A stretch of 64,000 bases of DNA from the NCBI GenBank assembly GCA_963573305.1, contig OY754332.1, positions 54,287,559 through 54,351,558 of the forward strand, in the 5' to 3' direction. Shown in pieces: positions 46,200 through 58,624 of the stretch (its first letter is position 1; each line of letters opens with the position of its first letter). The notes below the pieces were generated by a model, which saw only the letters and a list, made by a program, of their open reading frames with translations, was not told the DNA's origin and ran no database searches. The position numbers and the translations under genes were made by a program. The DNA is from Pyrrhosoma nymphula. Lineage: Eukaryota; Arthropoda; Insecta; Odonata; Coenagrionidae.

Positions 46200-46720
46200 G
46201 GACTCAAACACGTGGAACATAAGGAAGTTCTTTTACTCATTCTCCTAACTGATGACGATGTAGTACCGCGAAGCCTGGGTCTTCATTGTAGTTCATATTT
46301 GTAAAGAAGTGCGTCTTTTTAAACTATTTGCAACAAGGATGAAGTTTTTAAATAACCGTTAAAAATTGAGCAGAGTACGTTTTGATTCATTGGTGCGAAA
46401 ATGCCTTAACCATTGAACCAATGAATGGAGTTTTTGATAGGCGTAAAGCAAGAATTTAATTTGATTTAATTATGAGCGAACAATTTATAGAGTGCCAAAT
46501 TTTGATGAGATGTAAATTTATTAGACCTTTCACTCTGATTAACGCCTATAATATCAGAATTACGCTTTAATTGAATGCGGAAATATGGAGTGCATATCAA
46601 TTTTACCTCAAAATATTTCTAAAAGGTATAAAAAAAAGGAAGTGAAATTACGCTAATTAAGTAATCACGCCAACTTGCAACAACTCGGCTGAAATTATGT
46701 TTACTCGTGTAGTTATGATA
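46200..46720. other. no gene seen
   Basis: AT-rich. A 9-bp inverted repeat (TTCATTGGT/ACCAATGAA) lies near 46384-46428 around a tRNA-A-box-like string, too weak to call a SINE. Confidence 0.4.
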
Positions 46721-46829
46721 TTATCCAATGAAGGGATTAAACTCACGTGGAAAAGGACACCGCGTCAATAATTGCAACGATGTTTTATTTTCCTATGTTT
46801 CAATTCATTTAGGGGTCGGCTGTTCCCCC

Positions 46830-48370
46830 TTTTCACCACCATTACCCCGTCGCCACGGAACATCGACCGTGGCGGTCGACTCGGTCGCATTGGCGCACGT
46901 CGAGAGCCCTGCGGTCCCCCCTTCCACCCCCCATCGAGCACATGTGGCACTGAACGTCCATCTCCGAGCTTGTCCCAGCGCTCATCATTTGTCACTCCCA
47001 GAATTAAGGGCTGCGACCCCACGGGGGAGTGGTGGAGGGGAAGGAATCGGTGATTTCCAGTCGATAAACGGAAATACGAAAGGGGTTGTGGGGAGGTTTT
47101 TGGGGAGGGGGGATGGGAGAGAAAGGATGTGAGGTAACAGTATCCAGGAGGAGAGCATCGCTTCGGTGAATTCACGAGTGAGAGGTGGTTGTGAGGCTTT
47201 CGAACTTTCGTGAAAGGACTGGCCGTGTGAGAGTCGGATGGATGGATGAGAAAAAAAGTGACTCTATCGACCAGTCCGCAGAGCAGCAACACCTTAGTAA
47301 AGCGAGAAGGTGGTGGCCCCCGCCTCCCCTAGGAGGTGCGTTTCTGTCCGAGTGGAGAGTAGAGCGAGAGAGGGGGATAATGAGAACTGCTCAAGGAGGG
47401 CGGAGCACACAGAAAAAGGGGGAAATGAGGTCTCACACGACGGCCCCCCGGGGGCAGGAGTGAGGAGAAGAAGCCCTCTGCCCCTCTCCGCCTTCGAGGA
47501 AATCCTCCGCCCCCCCGCCCACACTAACCCCGCAGACCAGACCGGAGGAGGTCGTTCGCTCGCCTCGACCGGGCAGACTGGTCGTGCGACGCTGGAATCC
47601 GTGGGAGAGCCGCGAGTCGTGGGATACGCTCGTCGACGCCCCTTCCGCAAATGAGAGTGGACAATGGGAGACGTTGGTTACCGAACCCCCCAACCTGGTG
47701 GTGGTGTATGCAGCTCGGAGCGAGGGAGAGGGACGTCGGATGCGGGGGGTGAGGGGGGTGGGTGAGAGACCCAGGCGCCGCATTACGCGTGTTTTTTGCT
47801 CAAATGGCCTTCGAGCTCCTCTTCAAGACTGCTGGCACGGGGCGGGGGGTACACAGGGGGGGGGACTCTCTATCTCTTCTGCATGTTGGGTGGTGGAGAG
47901 AAAAAAAGAGGGGGTTGGCAGGGAGGGGGCTGAAGAACTCTTTGGGCACGCTGGCGTGGAGGAGTTGTCGCTCTCCTCATCCTGCCCCCTTTTGCACCCC
48001 CTGCACCCGTCACCCCATTCCTCCCCCCCCCCCGCTGTTCCCCCCCGTGAAAAACTTGCGACGCATTACGCCGATGCCTCTGAGTTGGCGAGTTGGCGGG
48101 AGACCCTTCTCCCTCCACCTCCCTCTCTCTCTCCTGAGCTCCTCGAGTGGAGCGACCAATTTAAAGTTAATGGCGCGTTTTTAAAGAGATGTTCCTTCGT
48201 CTCATTCCGTCTCTCTCTTTTTATTTTTTTTGGCGAGTAACACGGTTCATTTGCACGTGACTTTAACTCGAGGGCTTAAACTGCGCGACTATTTGGCCAT
48301 TTTGGCGAGGGCGGACGCGAGGCTAAATGGTGGAGCATCCTTGAGGGGAGTCGAATTGCACTGGCGGCTT
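46830..48370. other. largest CpG-rich island of the window
   Basis: About 1.5 kb of CpG-dense sequence with long overlapping frames on both strands (for example 47584-48240 plus, 46765-47292 minus, 47294-47650 minus). C-runs and G-runs are frequent near 47840-48050. No domain is recognisable in any frame. It may be a promoter and 5' exon of a gene lying partly outside what I can recognise. Confidence 0.42.
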
Positions 48371-49059
48371 CCGATCAGCCATGCGCCGCAGTGAGTAAAC
48401 TCTCTCCCAAGCAGGAAGATTCTTGTTTCTCGTGTGTTGAATTGAGAGATAAAGGTGCGAAATACTACTCTTGCTGGAAGATTAACGGTGCTGTATTTGG
48501 TCGAATTGTCTCGACCGATTCCTTATACCTCGCAGGTGAAATGTCGTGAGAGGGTAGGTGCATGTTCACTCAATGAGATTTTCGCAGTATTACATTACGT
48601 AAATAATAATGTGCTAAAACCATCTATTTTGTTGAGGAACCAAAATTTTGCATAATACGATTTGGAAGCGCCTCAAATTAATTTTAATTCAATACCTATC
48701 TTAACTCTTCTTATGTGGAACTTAAATTCTTTTTAGTGCATTGAGAAATGTTACTACATAGAGGAAATAATTATATATCCATGGTATGTACATACTAAAT
48801 TATTACTTAGAAATTTTAATTTAATGCAACCATCTAGTTAAGTACCTGCTGGGAGTCAAATAATAGTGCTGATCTTAATCAGTATTTTGGAAGTAATAGG
48901 TGATTTCTTAAGTTCAGAGTTATTTCGAAGACTATCAACTGGCTAAAAATTTATGTTTTACTATAAAAATTAAACCGCTAGAACAATGTATAATAGAATT
49001 ATTATTTTATCTTGATGACACTGGTTGAAAGCTGCTACTGAAAGCATTCATGGAAGTAT

Positions 49060-49450
49060 CTAGATTAGGACTCACCAGAGACTCGAAGGCTACACGCTTG
49101 GCTAAAATTACTTGAAAAACTCAGGTCACGCGAGTTTCAGTATGAATTGGAGGATATTATTTTGATTTTCTGTTTGATATTATTTTTACTCCGCGCTAAG
49201 CCTCTAGAATGGACAAAAACGACAAAAATAAGTGCGATGCACTGGCAAAAAGATATATACAAATATTACTCCTTCCCGCACACTAATACCGACTAGAACG
49301 AAAACAGATGCCTTGGCCTCCGTCGACGCACATTTCACTTTCCGCACTTTTCATCCCTCCGTTACATTTCCCTCCCTATCCCCTCTTTTCATCACGGCTG
49401 GTGTCCCAACATCCCCTGCCAAATGCCACCGCATTTTGCAGGTTAGCTCG
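49060..49450 (+). mobile_element. CR1 3'-end fragment
   Basis: It matches the end of the CR1 copies at 57205-57890 and 62411-63630: the ACTCGAAGGCTACACGCTTGG segment (RLRARLRL region), GTTTCAGTATGAATTGGAGG and the TGGTGTCC element near the 3' end. The terminal GTAGAT tail is missing. No frame remains. Confidence 0.65.
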
Positions 49451-49489
49451 CAAACGTTAGCGTAGATTTTTTAAGCGCGCGTCTGAGTC

Positions 49490-50260
49490 ACCTCGTCGCC
49501 ATCCCTACCGCAGTTTAGTTTCAAAACGGCATGAAATGACTGCAGCCTTCATCGAGAAGAGAGGAGAGAATTATATCCGCTCCTCCCCCCCGCCCCTTTC
49601 CCACGTCAGCTAACCTGCGCGAAGGAGTGCGGCTTCAATTCCTTCGCTCTCTCTCTCTCTCCCCAATGATTACCCTTCGGTGTGACTCCACCGTTCCTCC
49701 CTAATGACTCCTCCTCTGCTCTTCTTTCCCACCCAACCGGACCGGCGTGAAAAAAAAACCTTTGCAAATCTCAACGTTCTTGATCCCCGACTCATTTCAT
49801 GCAAGAGGGGAAGCCAGGACCCCCCCCCACCCGCCCCCCCAACCCAAGAGGTCCCCCCAAGGCTCTCCGAGGATTTTCGTCAGCAATGAAAAGAAGAGAG
49901 ACAGTGGCCACGGAATGATATCCGGGCGCTGGGGTTTTGCTTCGTCCCCGCCCCACCTGAGCCACCGACCCGCTCTGCTCGTGCCATTCCCCAAAACTTC
50001 CGCCGTGAGAAGGGTGGAGGGTTTTAAGATTGCTCCGAGAGCTTCTTCCCTCCGACGCCGTATTGGAGAAGCAAACGGGAAATACGCGGGGGATCTTAGG
50101 TTATGGGGAATGGGGAATGGAGGGGGGGCGCCTATATCCCACCTCACCCATTCTCCACCCCTCCCTTACCCCACCTCCCCAAGGAGTCCCGACGGTCTTT
50201 TCTTTCCCTGCGTGCGCCCTCTCTCTTGGCCTGTAGCGGATATCTCTCGATGAACTCGAC
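49490..50260. other. GC-rich island
   Basis: C/T-rich and CpG-bearing, with C-runs at 49815-49850. Open frames on both strands overlap and match nothing. Its composition resembles the islands at 46830 and 54590. Confidence 0.38.
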
Positions 50261-50529
50261 CGGGAAATAATACGCTGCCGCTGCATATTGGATACAAGCC
50301 ACCTTATCTCACTAGGAAGGATACCCTCCCGAGTTTTTTTTCCCTTCTACCCTGTACACGGACGCCAACGGGAAATGAAATTAAAGTTATATTCCGGGAG
50401 AATATCGAGGGAGATTTCGGGAATCCAAAGTAAACAGGATCTTCCATTTTTCATGCATAAAACTCTCGAGGCAAAGCCGGGTTGCCGTTTTTTTCGGGAG
50501 CATGTTTGTTTATTCTCTAAGAGTTAATC

Positions 50530-51035
50530 GATTTTTTCGGTCTCATTCTTCGGTTATACCAGTTGGTTCGCTACCGAATTTATGCGCTAGTGTACTTTTT
50601 AAAAGAGAGTAGTTTACAGTCAACAGTCCGTGTGGAATAGTACTGATAAGTTCTAGTTTGTACCGTTGTGCGTTGCTTTGGGCATTTTTATCTCTAATAC
50701 ACCCCCAGTTGTGAGGCTAAAATGCGTAATACAATAGTATACGGGTATAGTTGTACTATCATGGCTAAAAAGCTTTCAGAGTCAAATAATTCCATCACCA
50801 ATGGCCGGTTTCACAAACATTTATCTACAGGATCAATAGTTATGAGATTCATAAAGCAATGGACCTCATTACTGAATTCGGGAGGCAGGGAATATCGGTT
50901 ACGTTGCTTATCCCAAAATTGCTTCCAATTTTTTGTCTACTCTCCTATCGCAGGATTGAAATTTTTCATGTCTATACCAACTGTAGCAAGCGGAACAATT
51001 TAATTTATTGGGTAGTAGGTTGCCATAAAATGGAA
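50530..51035. other. no recognisable gene
   Basis: AT-rich. The 93-codon frame at 50722-51003 has no motif I know. Confidence 0.4.
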
Positions 51036-51039
51036 ATTG

Positions 51040-51625
51040 TAGCAAAGACATTAGAAGGAGAATTGCGCTAGCGAAAGAAGTGCTTAGTAAAGGAAGGCTG
51101 CTGAAGACGGGGAGCTTGGGTAAGGATATAAAGAAGAGGCCGGTGAAGAGTTAAATATGGAGTGTAGCGTTGTATAGCGAAAAAAATGTGGACTCTGAGA
51201 AAGTAGGACGAGAATAGGTAGCAGGCGTTCGAGATGTAAGTGTGGAGGAGAATGGAGAGGGTATGGCGGACGGAATGCATGACAAACGAGAGAGTGTTTG
51301 GCAATGGTGGATGAGGAGAAGAAAATTCCGGATGAGAATTGGAGGAGGCAGAGTAGGTGGTCGGAGGAGGTAATGAGGGGCGATGGGTTGCTCAAAGCCG
51401 TGATAGAGGGAAGTATGCTGGGTAGGCGGGGAAGAAAGAGAGCATGTTTTTATGGACGGGATGACGAGAGGCAGATCGTATGCTTTGATGAAGAAAGAAA
51501 TTCTTTAAGTGGATAGGGCCCTTCGTATGTAAACATCCATAGGATTATTACTTACTTCCATTTAAACCTACCATTACCGATAGCCATCACCTTGATAATA
51601 GTAGTTGGCCTGAATAAATGAAGTA
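51040..51625 (+). pseudogene. RTE LINE 3' fragment
   Basis: It starts in the IRRRIALAKE segment and follows the intact LINE to the C-terminus through several frameshifts. Pieces such as KDIKKRPVKS, IWSVALY, LLKAVIEGSMLGRRGRK and a worn ending near 51515 are readable. A GAATAAATGAA-like string near 51612-51622 may be the remains of the tail. It is 5' truncated and clearly inactive. Confidence 0.8.
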
Positions 51626-51629
51626 GTCA

Positions 51630-54475
51630 TTCGTTGCGGAAGAACTCTTTTATCTAGTAATGAAACCTCCAAGCGGTTCATTCAGCATCAGCTATCTTGG
51701 TTAGTTATGGAGATTCTGAGAATAAAACTCCATCCCATCAGGACTGGATGAGCCTGGGGACAGAGAGGTGGACTCTTGCCCGTGGTGGAAGGTGGATCAA
51801 GGGGCAATTATGTACCGGTAGATGATTGATGAGAACACCCGTATCCACTGCGAGGGACGTTTTTTTAGGTGGCGAACCCTACTTCAGTAAGAGAAGATAA
51901 GATAACCACTGTGTCACACAAGAGGAAGGTGAGAGGGTTCGTCTTGGTGGTGGGGACAGTGCTTGGGTGAATCGAAATTGCGAAGATCCTAACGGGAAAT
52001 GGCGATTTCCAAGAATATCTCCGTAATATTGAAAAAAAGCAATTAAATCTGTGAATAATTCGCAAATGTAGACTCAATAAAACACGAGCACTACCAAAAA
52101 TGTAAAGCACGAGTAATAATTAATTTATTAATGAGAGAAATAGAAGCATTACCTTCGGCCATAAACATGGGCATAGAACAAACTCAATGAAAGAAAGTGC
52201 AATGTTGTTTAAGAAAAGTGAAAAATTAAAGAATAAATGTAATTAATACCAACTCTTAGAGAGCAAAGAAGGATACAATAAGCCATACTAGGGATAACGG
52301 AGATGAAGATAGAAAAGGGAGGAAGGGCACCTATAAGAGAGAAGAAAGACATCAAAGAATAAAATAGATGACCAGGATATATCGCGGGCCAATTTGTGTC
52401 ATTGCATCCACAATCATAATTATGGCAAACCAACCGACACAAATGATTTGTTGCTTAAATAAGAATAATACTGGAAAATTGAAATTTTATATCCAACAAT
52501 TAATATCAATGTTTTAAAAAATTTAAGAACAAGAGTAACAACAGTAGAAACGCACAACTAAACAAAAGTTCTTGGGAGAGAGGATTGGTTGAAAGGAACT
52601 GAGCGGGGAGAGAATTAATTGTGGAGGGATGGTGTATGTTAACATGGAAATATGGAAGGGCTATCATTGCCGGCGCTCTCACATAGATATTTCAGCTAGA
52701 GGATTGGAATGAGTGTCACTATAGACCCCGAATTGAGAGGTAGATCGTGGACGTAACCTAACTCCCCTTTCGTCAATCGTAATATTTGCGAAACAGTCCT
52801 TCGGTGCTCATAACGAGGAAAAAAAGGTACGATCCCACACTCGTTTTGCAGCTGATCTATTTCGATGGCCGTAGCGCAATTATCAAGATACATTGGACTA
52901 TATCAAGAAATATTCCGCTAAAATTTGCCAAGTGGCTAAAATTAGCCAATTTGGCTTACCTCGGATTCAGTTGGGAATGGAAATATTCTTTATGGCTGAT
53001 GGTGGTTCAAACAAAAATCAGCCATTCGGTTTTTGTCTAATTATTTCATTGTAGTAATTACAATGGGTTGGGCAGTTCAAAGTTTTACCTGAAAATTGCA
53101 TAGTTGTCCAAGTGATGGAGTTTTAATGCTTGAGGGGCGCATTATTCAGCTCTCTTCTGGCTTAAAGAGAAATAATAAATATGGCTTTCACTGTATTACT
53201 TGTTAAAGATGGACTCTTTCCTGCAAGGATGATTTTTTATCAGAAAAAAATATCCAGAAGATAGAATATAGCTCTAACCCGAGAAAAACTCGTTGTATGA
53301 TTGGAAGAATTGCTTTCCTAAGCAGTGGCAACCTATTGCCAGAATGTTCCATAGGTTTGTCCAAAATTAGACAGTTAATAAAATTGAATTTTTTTCTTTT
53401 ATACTTGATGGGCACTAAAAATTAAAATTTTATTTAAAACTATTTAAGCGCAATAGACATACATCAGTTCTATTAGAGAGGTAATGTTTGGCCAATAAAT
53501 GCTAGTAATTTACTTTATTGTAAACCATAATCAAATATTTTTGGAGATACGTTCGGCTTAATGTTGTATAGAAATGAAATACATAAGTATTCGTTTCTCA
53601 GCTTTGAAGTAGAGGTAAATGAGTTTTTATAGGAGCAATCATTAGATTGTAAAAATCTTATTTAAGAGAGCCTTTTATATTCCAGATCTAAAGCTATTAT
53701 ATCGCGTCAAACGTTTTTTCCAAAATCTTTTAACATTAAACAAGAATTTAGATTCAGCCATGATGGATGGTGAGCACGAAACTCTAATCTTCGCTAAAAG
53801 AAAAGACGGAACCGATTATTTTATAATTTAATATTGAACTCCCCCTCCCTGAAAATGGTGTGTTGGCTGTTAATTGTCATCTTTTAGCAGCTGATAAAAT
53901 TTGTTTGTCTTAATTGCATTTATATACTGGTGAGATGGAAATTATTTTTCGTCATCCACCAGGAATGTAACAACCAGCCAAGGATGTAGTACTTTTCGAG
54001 GTTGATATTCCAGAGAGTTTTCACCTTTTCTGGAAATCACTAAGTAAAAGCCACCTTCCCCTTCATCAGATGAGCAAACGAATTTCAGTTTTTTGCAGTA
54101 GTGTAATAGCTATGACATGATATTTGTTTTTTGATGATTAAGGCGCACAATGTAATTTAAGTTGGCATTAGAGACAGCTAACTCTTGGTCATGTTTCTTT
54201 CAAGAGGAATAAAATGTATGCATTTAGCACATGCATAAAAATATTTCATCCCATTATAATGTTACGCATAAAATAACTATCGTGAAAGTGTGCATGCTAA
54301 AAAAATCGAATATGTTTTACATGTGCTATTAAACTCTGATCAAATTGCTTGCAATTTACTTTGGGATAAAGTCGTTGAATTTATGTTCACACCAGTATGC
54401 TCAACAAATTCAACCCGCATACATGGTGTCGGTACTCCAAATTTTAGAGCACTTCAACTTGCAATTTTTGTCTGA
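51630..54475. other. long gene-free AT-rich stretch
   Basis: No family-like frame and no clear element borders. A good 3' splice-site-like string (pyrimidine run ending TTTACAG at 54497) closes the stretch, but the sequence after it has no open frame. Confidence 0.45.
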
Positions 54476-54589
54476 TATTATTTTTTTTTCTTTACAGGTA
54501 CGGTGTATTCATTTAATCCGAGCATCTCAACGGGTCGCAGAGTCCAGCGTGACAAAGGCCCCGTGAAAGCGAGGCGAAATAAAGTGAAG

Positions 54590-55400
54590 GCGAGCGACCC
54601 CCATTTATTAAAAAATTGCTTTTGACAAGTGCCTACCTCACCGTTCCCCAACGAGCTTAATGCTAAGTCCGTCATCACCGTCATCAAAAGTGGCAATCCT
54701 TCCTTTCCACCTCTTGCCCCACACCACCACTCTCCGCCCCTTACGCGAGTGAAACCTCGCTCGTGAGCTTTTTATCCGTCCTTGTCCCTTAATGGATTCA
54801 ATAGATGAGCGAGAGCGCGGTTGTTTTAACTCGCGAACCCCTGAAACCCTTCCCCAACCTGCTCTCATCCTCCGCTTTCACATCCCCTCTCCACGTATCC
54901 TCCTCCACCTCCCCCCAGATCTCCCACTGTGATAGATGGCCGGCCAGAGCCGTGTGCCCCTCCCCCCTTTCTGGCTCTCCCCCCGTTCTCCACCCCACAG
55001 TGCCGACGGTCGCAATTGTCTAGCACGTGATAAACGGGGTATCAACAACGTCGCTGGTGTCTGCTCCGCGGTTGGCGACCAGAGCAATGGCAAGAATGCC
55101 ATTGCTGGATATATACGGCCCCTCTCTCTACCCCCGCTCCCCCGCTCTTGCAGCGGTTGCAGTTGCAGTTGAGGCTGTGCAGGATCGAAGCGGCCCCCGG
55201 CGGCGTTGCGACCGCATCCGGGATGTCCGGGGCGTGCCGAAGGCGCGGTATCATCCTAAACCTACTTGCCATTCCACTCGGGCTGCAAATCCGACGAACG
55301 CGAGATCGACACCGGGTATTATCTGCTTTGCGCTGCGCGTGATCTGGGAGGAGTAGACATCGCGGCGCCATTGCAACTCGGTCATTTTCCGGATGAGCGA
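54590..55400. other. CpG-rich island with hairpin
   Basis: CpG-dense and C/T-rich. A perfect 10-bp hairpin with a 4-base loop (AGCAATGGCA and its complement) lies at 55083-55106. It is followed at once by GGATATATACGGC, a TATA-like string. Frames are open on both strands without known domains. A promoter is possible but unproven. Confidence 0.4.
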
Positions 55401-55449
55401 TGTTTAGCCGATAATTTATAATTTAATGTGCATCGTCTTGTCGGCCTTG

Positions 55450-56000
55450 TTGGTAGTGCTTCCGCCGAGACTAGAGACATTTTCGACCCGTTTCAAAAAT
55501 TATATGAGACTTGAGACAAGACCGGGCGTATAAACTGTAGATGCCACTTGAGACTAGACTGCTTTGTTGCTAGGCCAGACAAGACCATCACTACGAGATT
55601 CGATAGTCTTGACAATATAATGAAAAGGCATGAATAAAACAATCCTTGGCAGTGCAAAGGATGACTACGCTTAACTAACCTTAAATTTAATTATAATTCT
55701 AAATGGTGACTTTCCGGTGTGAATAAGGTTAATGAATATTTATTCATCACTTTATTATCCAAATATGAATATAAGCTCGTACAGCTATTATGCTAGTGCA
55801 TGAGTGACTGCAGGAGCTATCTCAGGAGTTACAAGCTTTCTAAAAATTCATGATTATTAAAATGCTTTCGATTGTGTATTTGGCAACCAAGTTAGGACGT
55901 TTGAAGATGTTACTGCGATTTTCAGATGCTTATCTAGTAGGTATATGCATAGTACACCATTAGGAAGTTCTTAATGACTCATGATCAAGGAAGTTGATTA
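55450..56000. other. no gene seen
   Basis: AT-rich, with scattered GAGACTTGAGAC-like words near 55500-55550 and no gene. Confidence 0.4.
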
Positions 56001-56009
56001 TTACCGGCA

Positions 56010-56225
56010 TTGGCCACCCGGTGTATAGAGTGCCTTCTGGGCCACTAAAAGGTCATGAGTTCGAATCCTACCTTGCGTTTGGATGCTGTCTATGTCCTAG
56101 AATGTTGTAATTCTGTGTAATGGTGTGATATATACTAAGTGTTGATTCAAGCACAATCACTTCCAATTTCTGCTACAATTCGTATTATTTCTTGAAAATG
56201 AAATTAGATATTAATAAATGTTTTT
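56010..56225 (+). repeat. tRNA-derived SINE
   Basis: A head with CCGGTGTATAGAGTGCC and a strong B-box ATGAGTTCGAATCCTACC (56053-56070) is followed by an AT-rich body ending near TTAATAAATG. The head differs from the SINE family at 40820 and 58754. Confidence 0.55.
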
Positions 56226-56229
56226 TCTC

Positions 56230-57200
56230 GTGAATTCAGCTAACAATTTCAATCAATTCACGACTTTGTAGAAAATAAACTGCAATCATCTCAACAAGCT
56301 CAGGATATCTGTGCCTAAAGTCGTTGAAAAATGTTGTTTAATTTTCGATTTGCGGACCTAACAATTTGACGAAGTCCCTCGTCCTGGTTTCTCGTACACC
56401 CCGTGCTCCATTCATGCATTGTATTTAATTGGTCCGGCACGCTAAGCTGTAATTCATAAGGGGCAGCACAACTTGGTGGCACTCGCTCGTGAAGAGCATG
56501 ACGTCAATACGAGGGCAGTCTGAAAGAGAGGTGGGATAAAATTGATTGGGGTCTCTCTACGGGTTCTCATGGGAGTCCTTTGGTATGTCAGCCCGCTCAT
56601 CATGGCTTGATTTACTCTCTTTAACCTCGTACTCTCTGCGGCTGAGTGCTACCAAATTATGTTATGCCTTTCAATTATGGTCGTGATGTATTTCTGCGCG
56701 AGAATAATTGTAGTTGTCTTTTTCTCAGCTAAGTATTGAGCAATGGTACAGTTTTCCTTTAGGATATGGCGTCGATATTTTACTGACATTTTCTTACTTT
56801 TTAATTAATATATTAGTACTTCTTTTCCGTCATTAAAGTGAAAGAAAAATGGGAAGAGGGTTGGGAAAAACCAAAGTATAATAGTATTGTATTGGTCTCT
56901 TTGGAATGAGATCAAGGGGTAAGTTGATCCGGCACTTGCATTAAACCAGTTTTCATGTCGTCATTTACATCCCAGAATTGGCATTATTCCCTGCAGAAAT
57001 TTCCTTGCCATTCCGGAGAGGTCAAACCTAAGGCCCATTGAGTTCACGCTGAAAGTTTTAGCTCATTTGAAGCCGAATGCAACTTTTAACACCAATGAAA
57101 TCTTAGCTATGCCAGGACTATGTGTTAAGAACTGCCGTAAATTTCTTAAGAAAAACATCAAACCAACAGTGTCTTTAAAGTGGGTGGGTAAATATAGAGG
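56230..57200. other. no recognisable gene
   Basis: No frame over 60 codons and no repeat structure noted. The region 56940-57190 is of average composition. Confidence 0.4.
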
Positions 57201-57204
57201 AGAG

Positions 57205-57890
57205 AGATAAAGTCAAATACCTGGGAATCACCATAACTTCAGACCTAGCGTTAAATAAACACATGCGAAAAATTTGCGCCGCTGCATTAAAGAAACTAGA
57301 TTTTATCAAGCGAACAGCAGGAAGTTTCTCTGCTGAAGAAGTGAAAGAGGGATGCTACTTCGCTCTGGATGCTACGTCACTAACATCTCGAATACGCCGC
57401 GAGCAATTGGGACCCTGCACAGAAATATTTAATTCACAAAGCAAATAAAATGTAAAGGAAAGCCGCACACCTCATTAAAAACTTCTATGAGTGAACAGAG
57501 ATTGTTACATAGTTGATAGGACTAGGTTGGAAGCCGTTAGAGACTCGGAGGCTACACGCTAGGCTTAGATTACCTACTTGAAAAAAAATCAGACAAAGCG
57601 AGGTTCAGTACGACACGGAGGATATTATTATGACTTCGCGCTATGTCTCTACAAATGATGGAAGTCATAAAAGGAGAGATATACGACGCCGAACTGATTG
57701 GTATGAAAATTTCGTCTTTGCATGCACAAATAGTGGTTATGACAAAATAAGCGTGGCACTATCGTAAGACATCCATTTCAGCGCTATCTTCTTCCCACTA
57801 CTTTTTCCTTATTCCCTCCGATTCCATGGCTGGTGTTCTACCACACACCTCTGCGGTGCCTTGGAGGGTATTATGTAGATGCAGATTAAT
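57205..57890 (+). mobile_element. CR1 LINE 3' copy with decayed C-terminal frame
   Basis: It opens with DKVKYLGITITSDLALNKHM, then ICAAALKKLDFIKRTAGSFS and EEVKEGCYFALD. These parallel VKYLGVTITSNL, ICGRALKKLGFVKRIVGRFS and EKVKERCYFALV of the copy at 62520-63630. The frame then breaks. The LGWEPLETRR counterpart is at about 57525. The 3' end has the TGGTGTTCTACCACAC element and a worn GTAGATGCAGAT tail near 57875. Confidence 0.8.
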
Positions 57891-58004
57891 CCCCCTAAAT
57901 GGTGAATTTTCCGCTGGAAACTAGTTATCGACTTGAGAAAGAGCTCAACGGCTCTTTCGACTTTTTAGCGCGTAGAAAACCCTATGTGCTGTCCATAGGA
58001 AGCC

Positions 58005-58312
58005 TTCTGATTACCTGCTTGAAAATTTCAGATCAGGCGAGTTTCAGTACGACACGGAGGATAATATTGTGACACCACGCTATAACTCCAGCACTGATGG
58101 AAGCGACAAAATAAGAGAGATATTGCCGAACTGATAGTTACGAAAATTCCTTCTTCCTACACAACATTAGCGATTATAATAAAACCAGTGTGACACTAAC
58201 ATAAGACAATTCACCTATGTCCTCCCCCACACTTTTTCCCTCCTCTTTCGTGGCTTGTGTCCTAACACGCCTCTGCGACGCCTCGCAGGGTAGAGTGTAG
58301 ATGTAGATTAAA
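58005..58312 (+). mobile_element. CR1 3' untranslated fragment
   Basis: A second, shorter copy of the same CR1 3' end, repeating GTTTCAGTACGACACGGAGG, TGTCCTAACACGCCTCTGCG and a GTAGATGTAGAT tail at about 58298-58311. It lies directly behind the first copy and just before the piggyBac element. Confidence 0.78.
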
Positions 58313-58624
58313 CCAAACTTTCTTAACAAGGTTAGCTTTAACACGAGAATGCCGGAAGGGTCATTTTTGACCCCTTTTGATATTTCATCCTGGCTGTTTC
58401 CCCCAATTTTTTTTTCAAACTTATTTTTTGATTTGTGACTTTTATTCCCTTTACTCAATGAGTATTCCCTCAAAACATATTTCATATAGCCCCCATCCTT
58501 TGGAAGAAATTTGTACTTCTATCTTCGATGCCGGAGGGGTCATTTTTTACCCCTTCTGCTTTTTCAACTTGGCTGTTCCCAGCAATTGTTTTTCCAGCGA
58601 CTGGTGCCCGTTCTTTGCTACGAG

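Noticed and set aside
46384..46430. tRNA A-box-like string inside a 9-bp inverted repeat
   Set aside because: No B-box at suitable distance, and the hairpin is short.
46728..48240. Several frames of 80-218 codons on both strands
   Set aside because: They overlap each other, are rich in Pro, Arg, Ser and Gly, and show no domain. GC-rich DNA with few stop codons explains them.
54480..54697. Strong 3' splice-site-like string ending at 54497
   Set aside because: The sequence after the AG has early stops in the frames checked and no recognisable exon, so it was not listed as an exon border.
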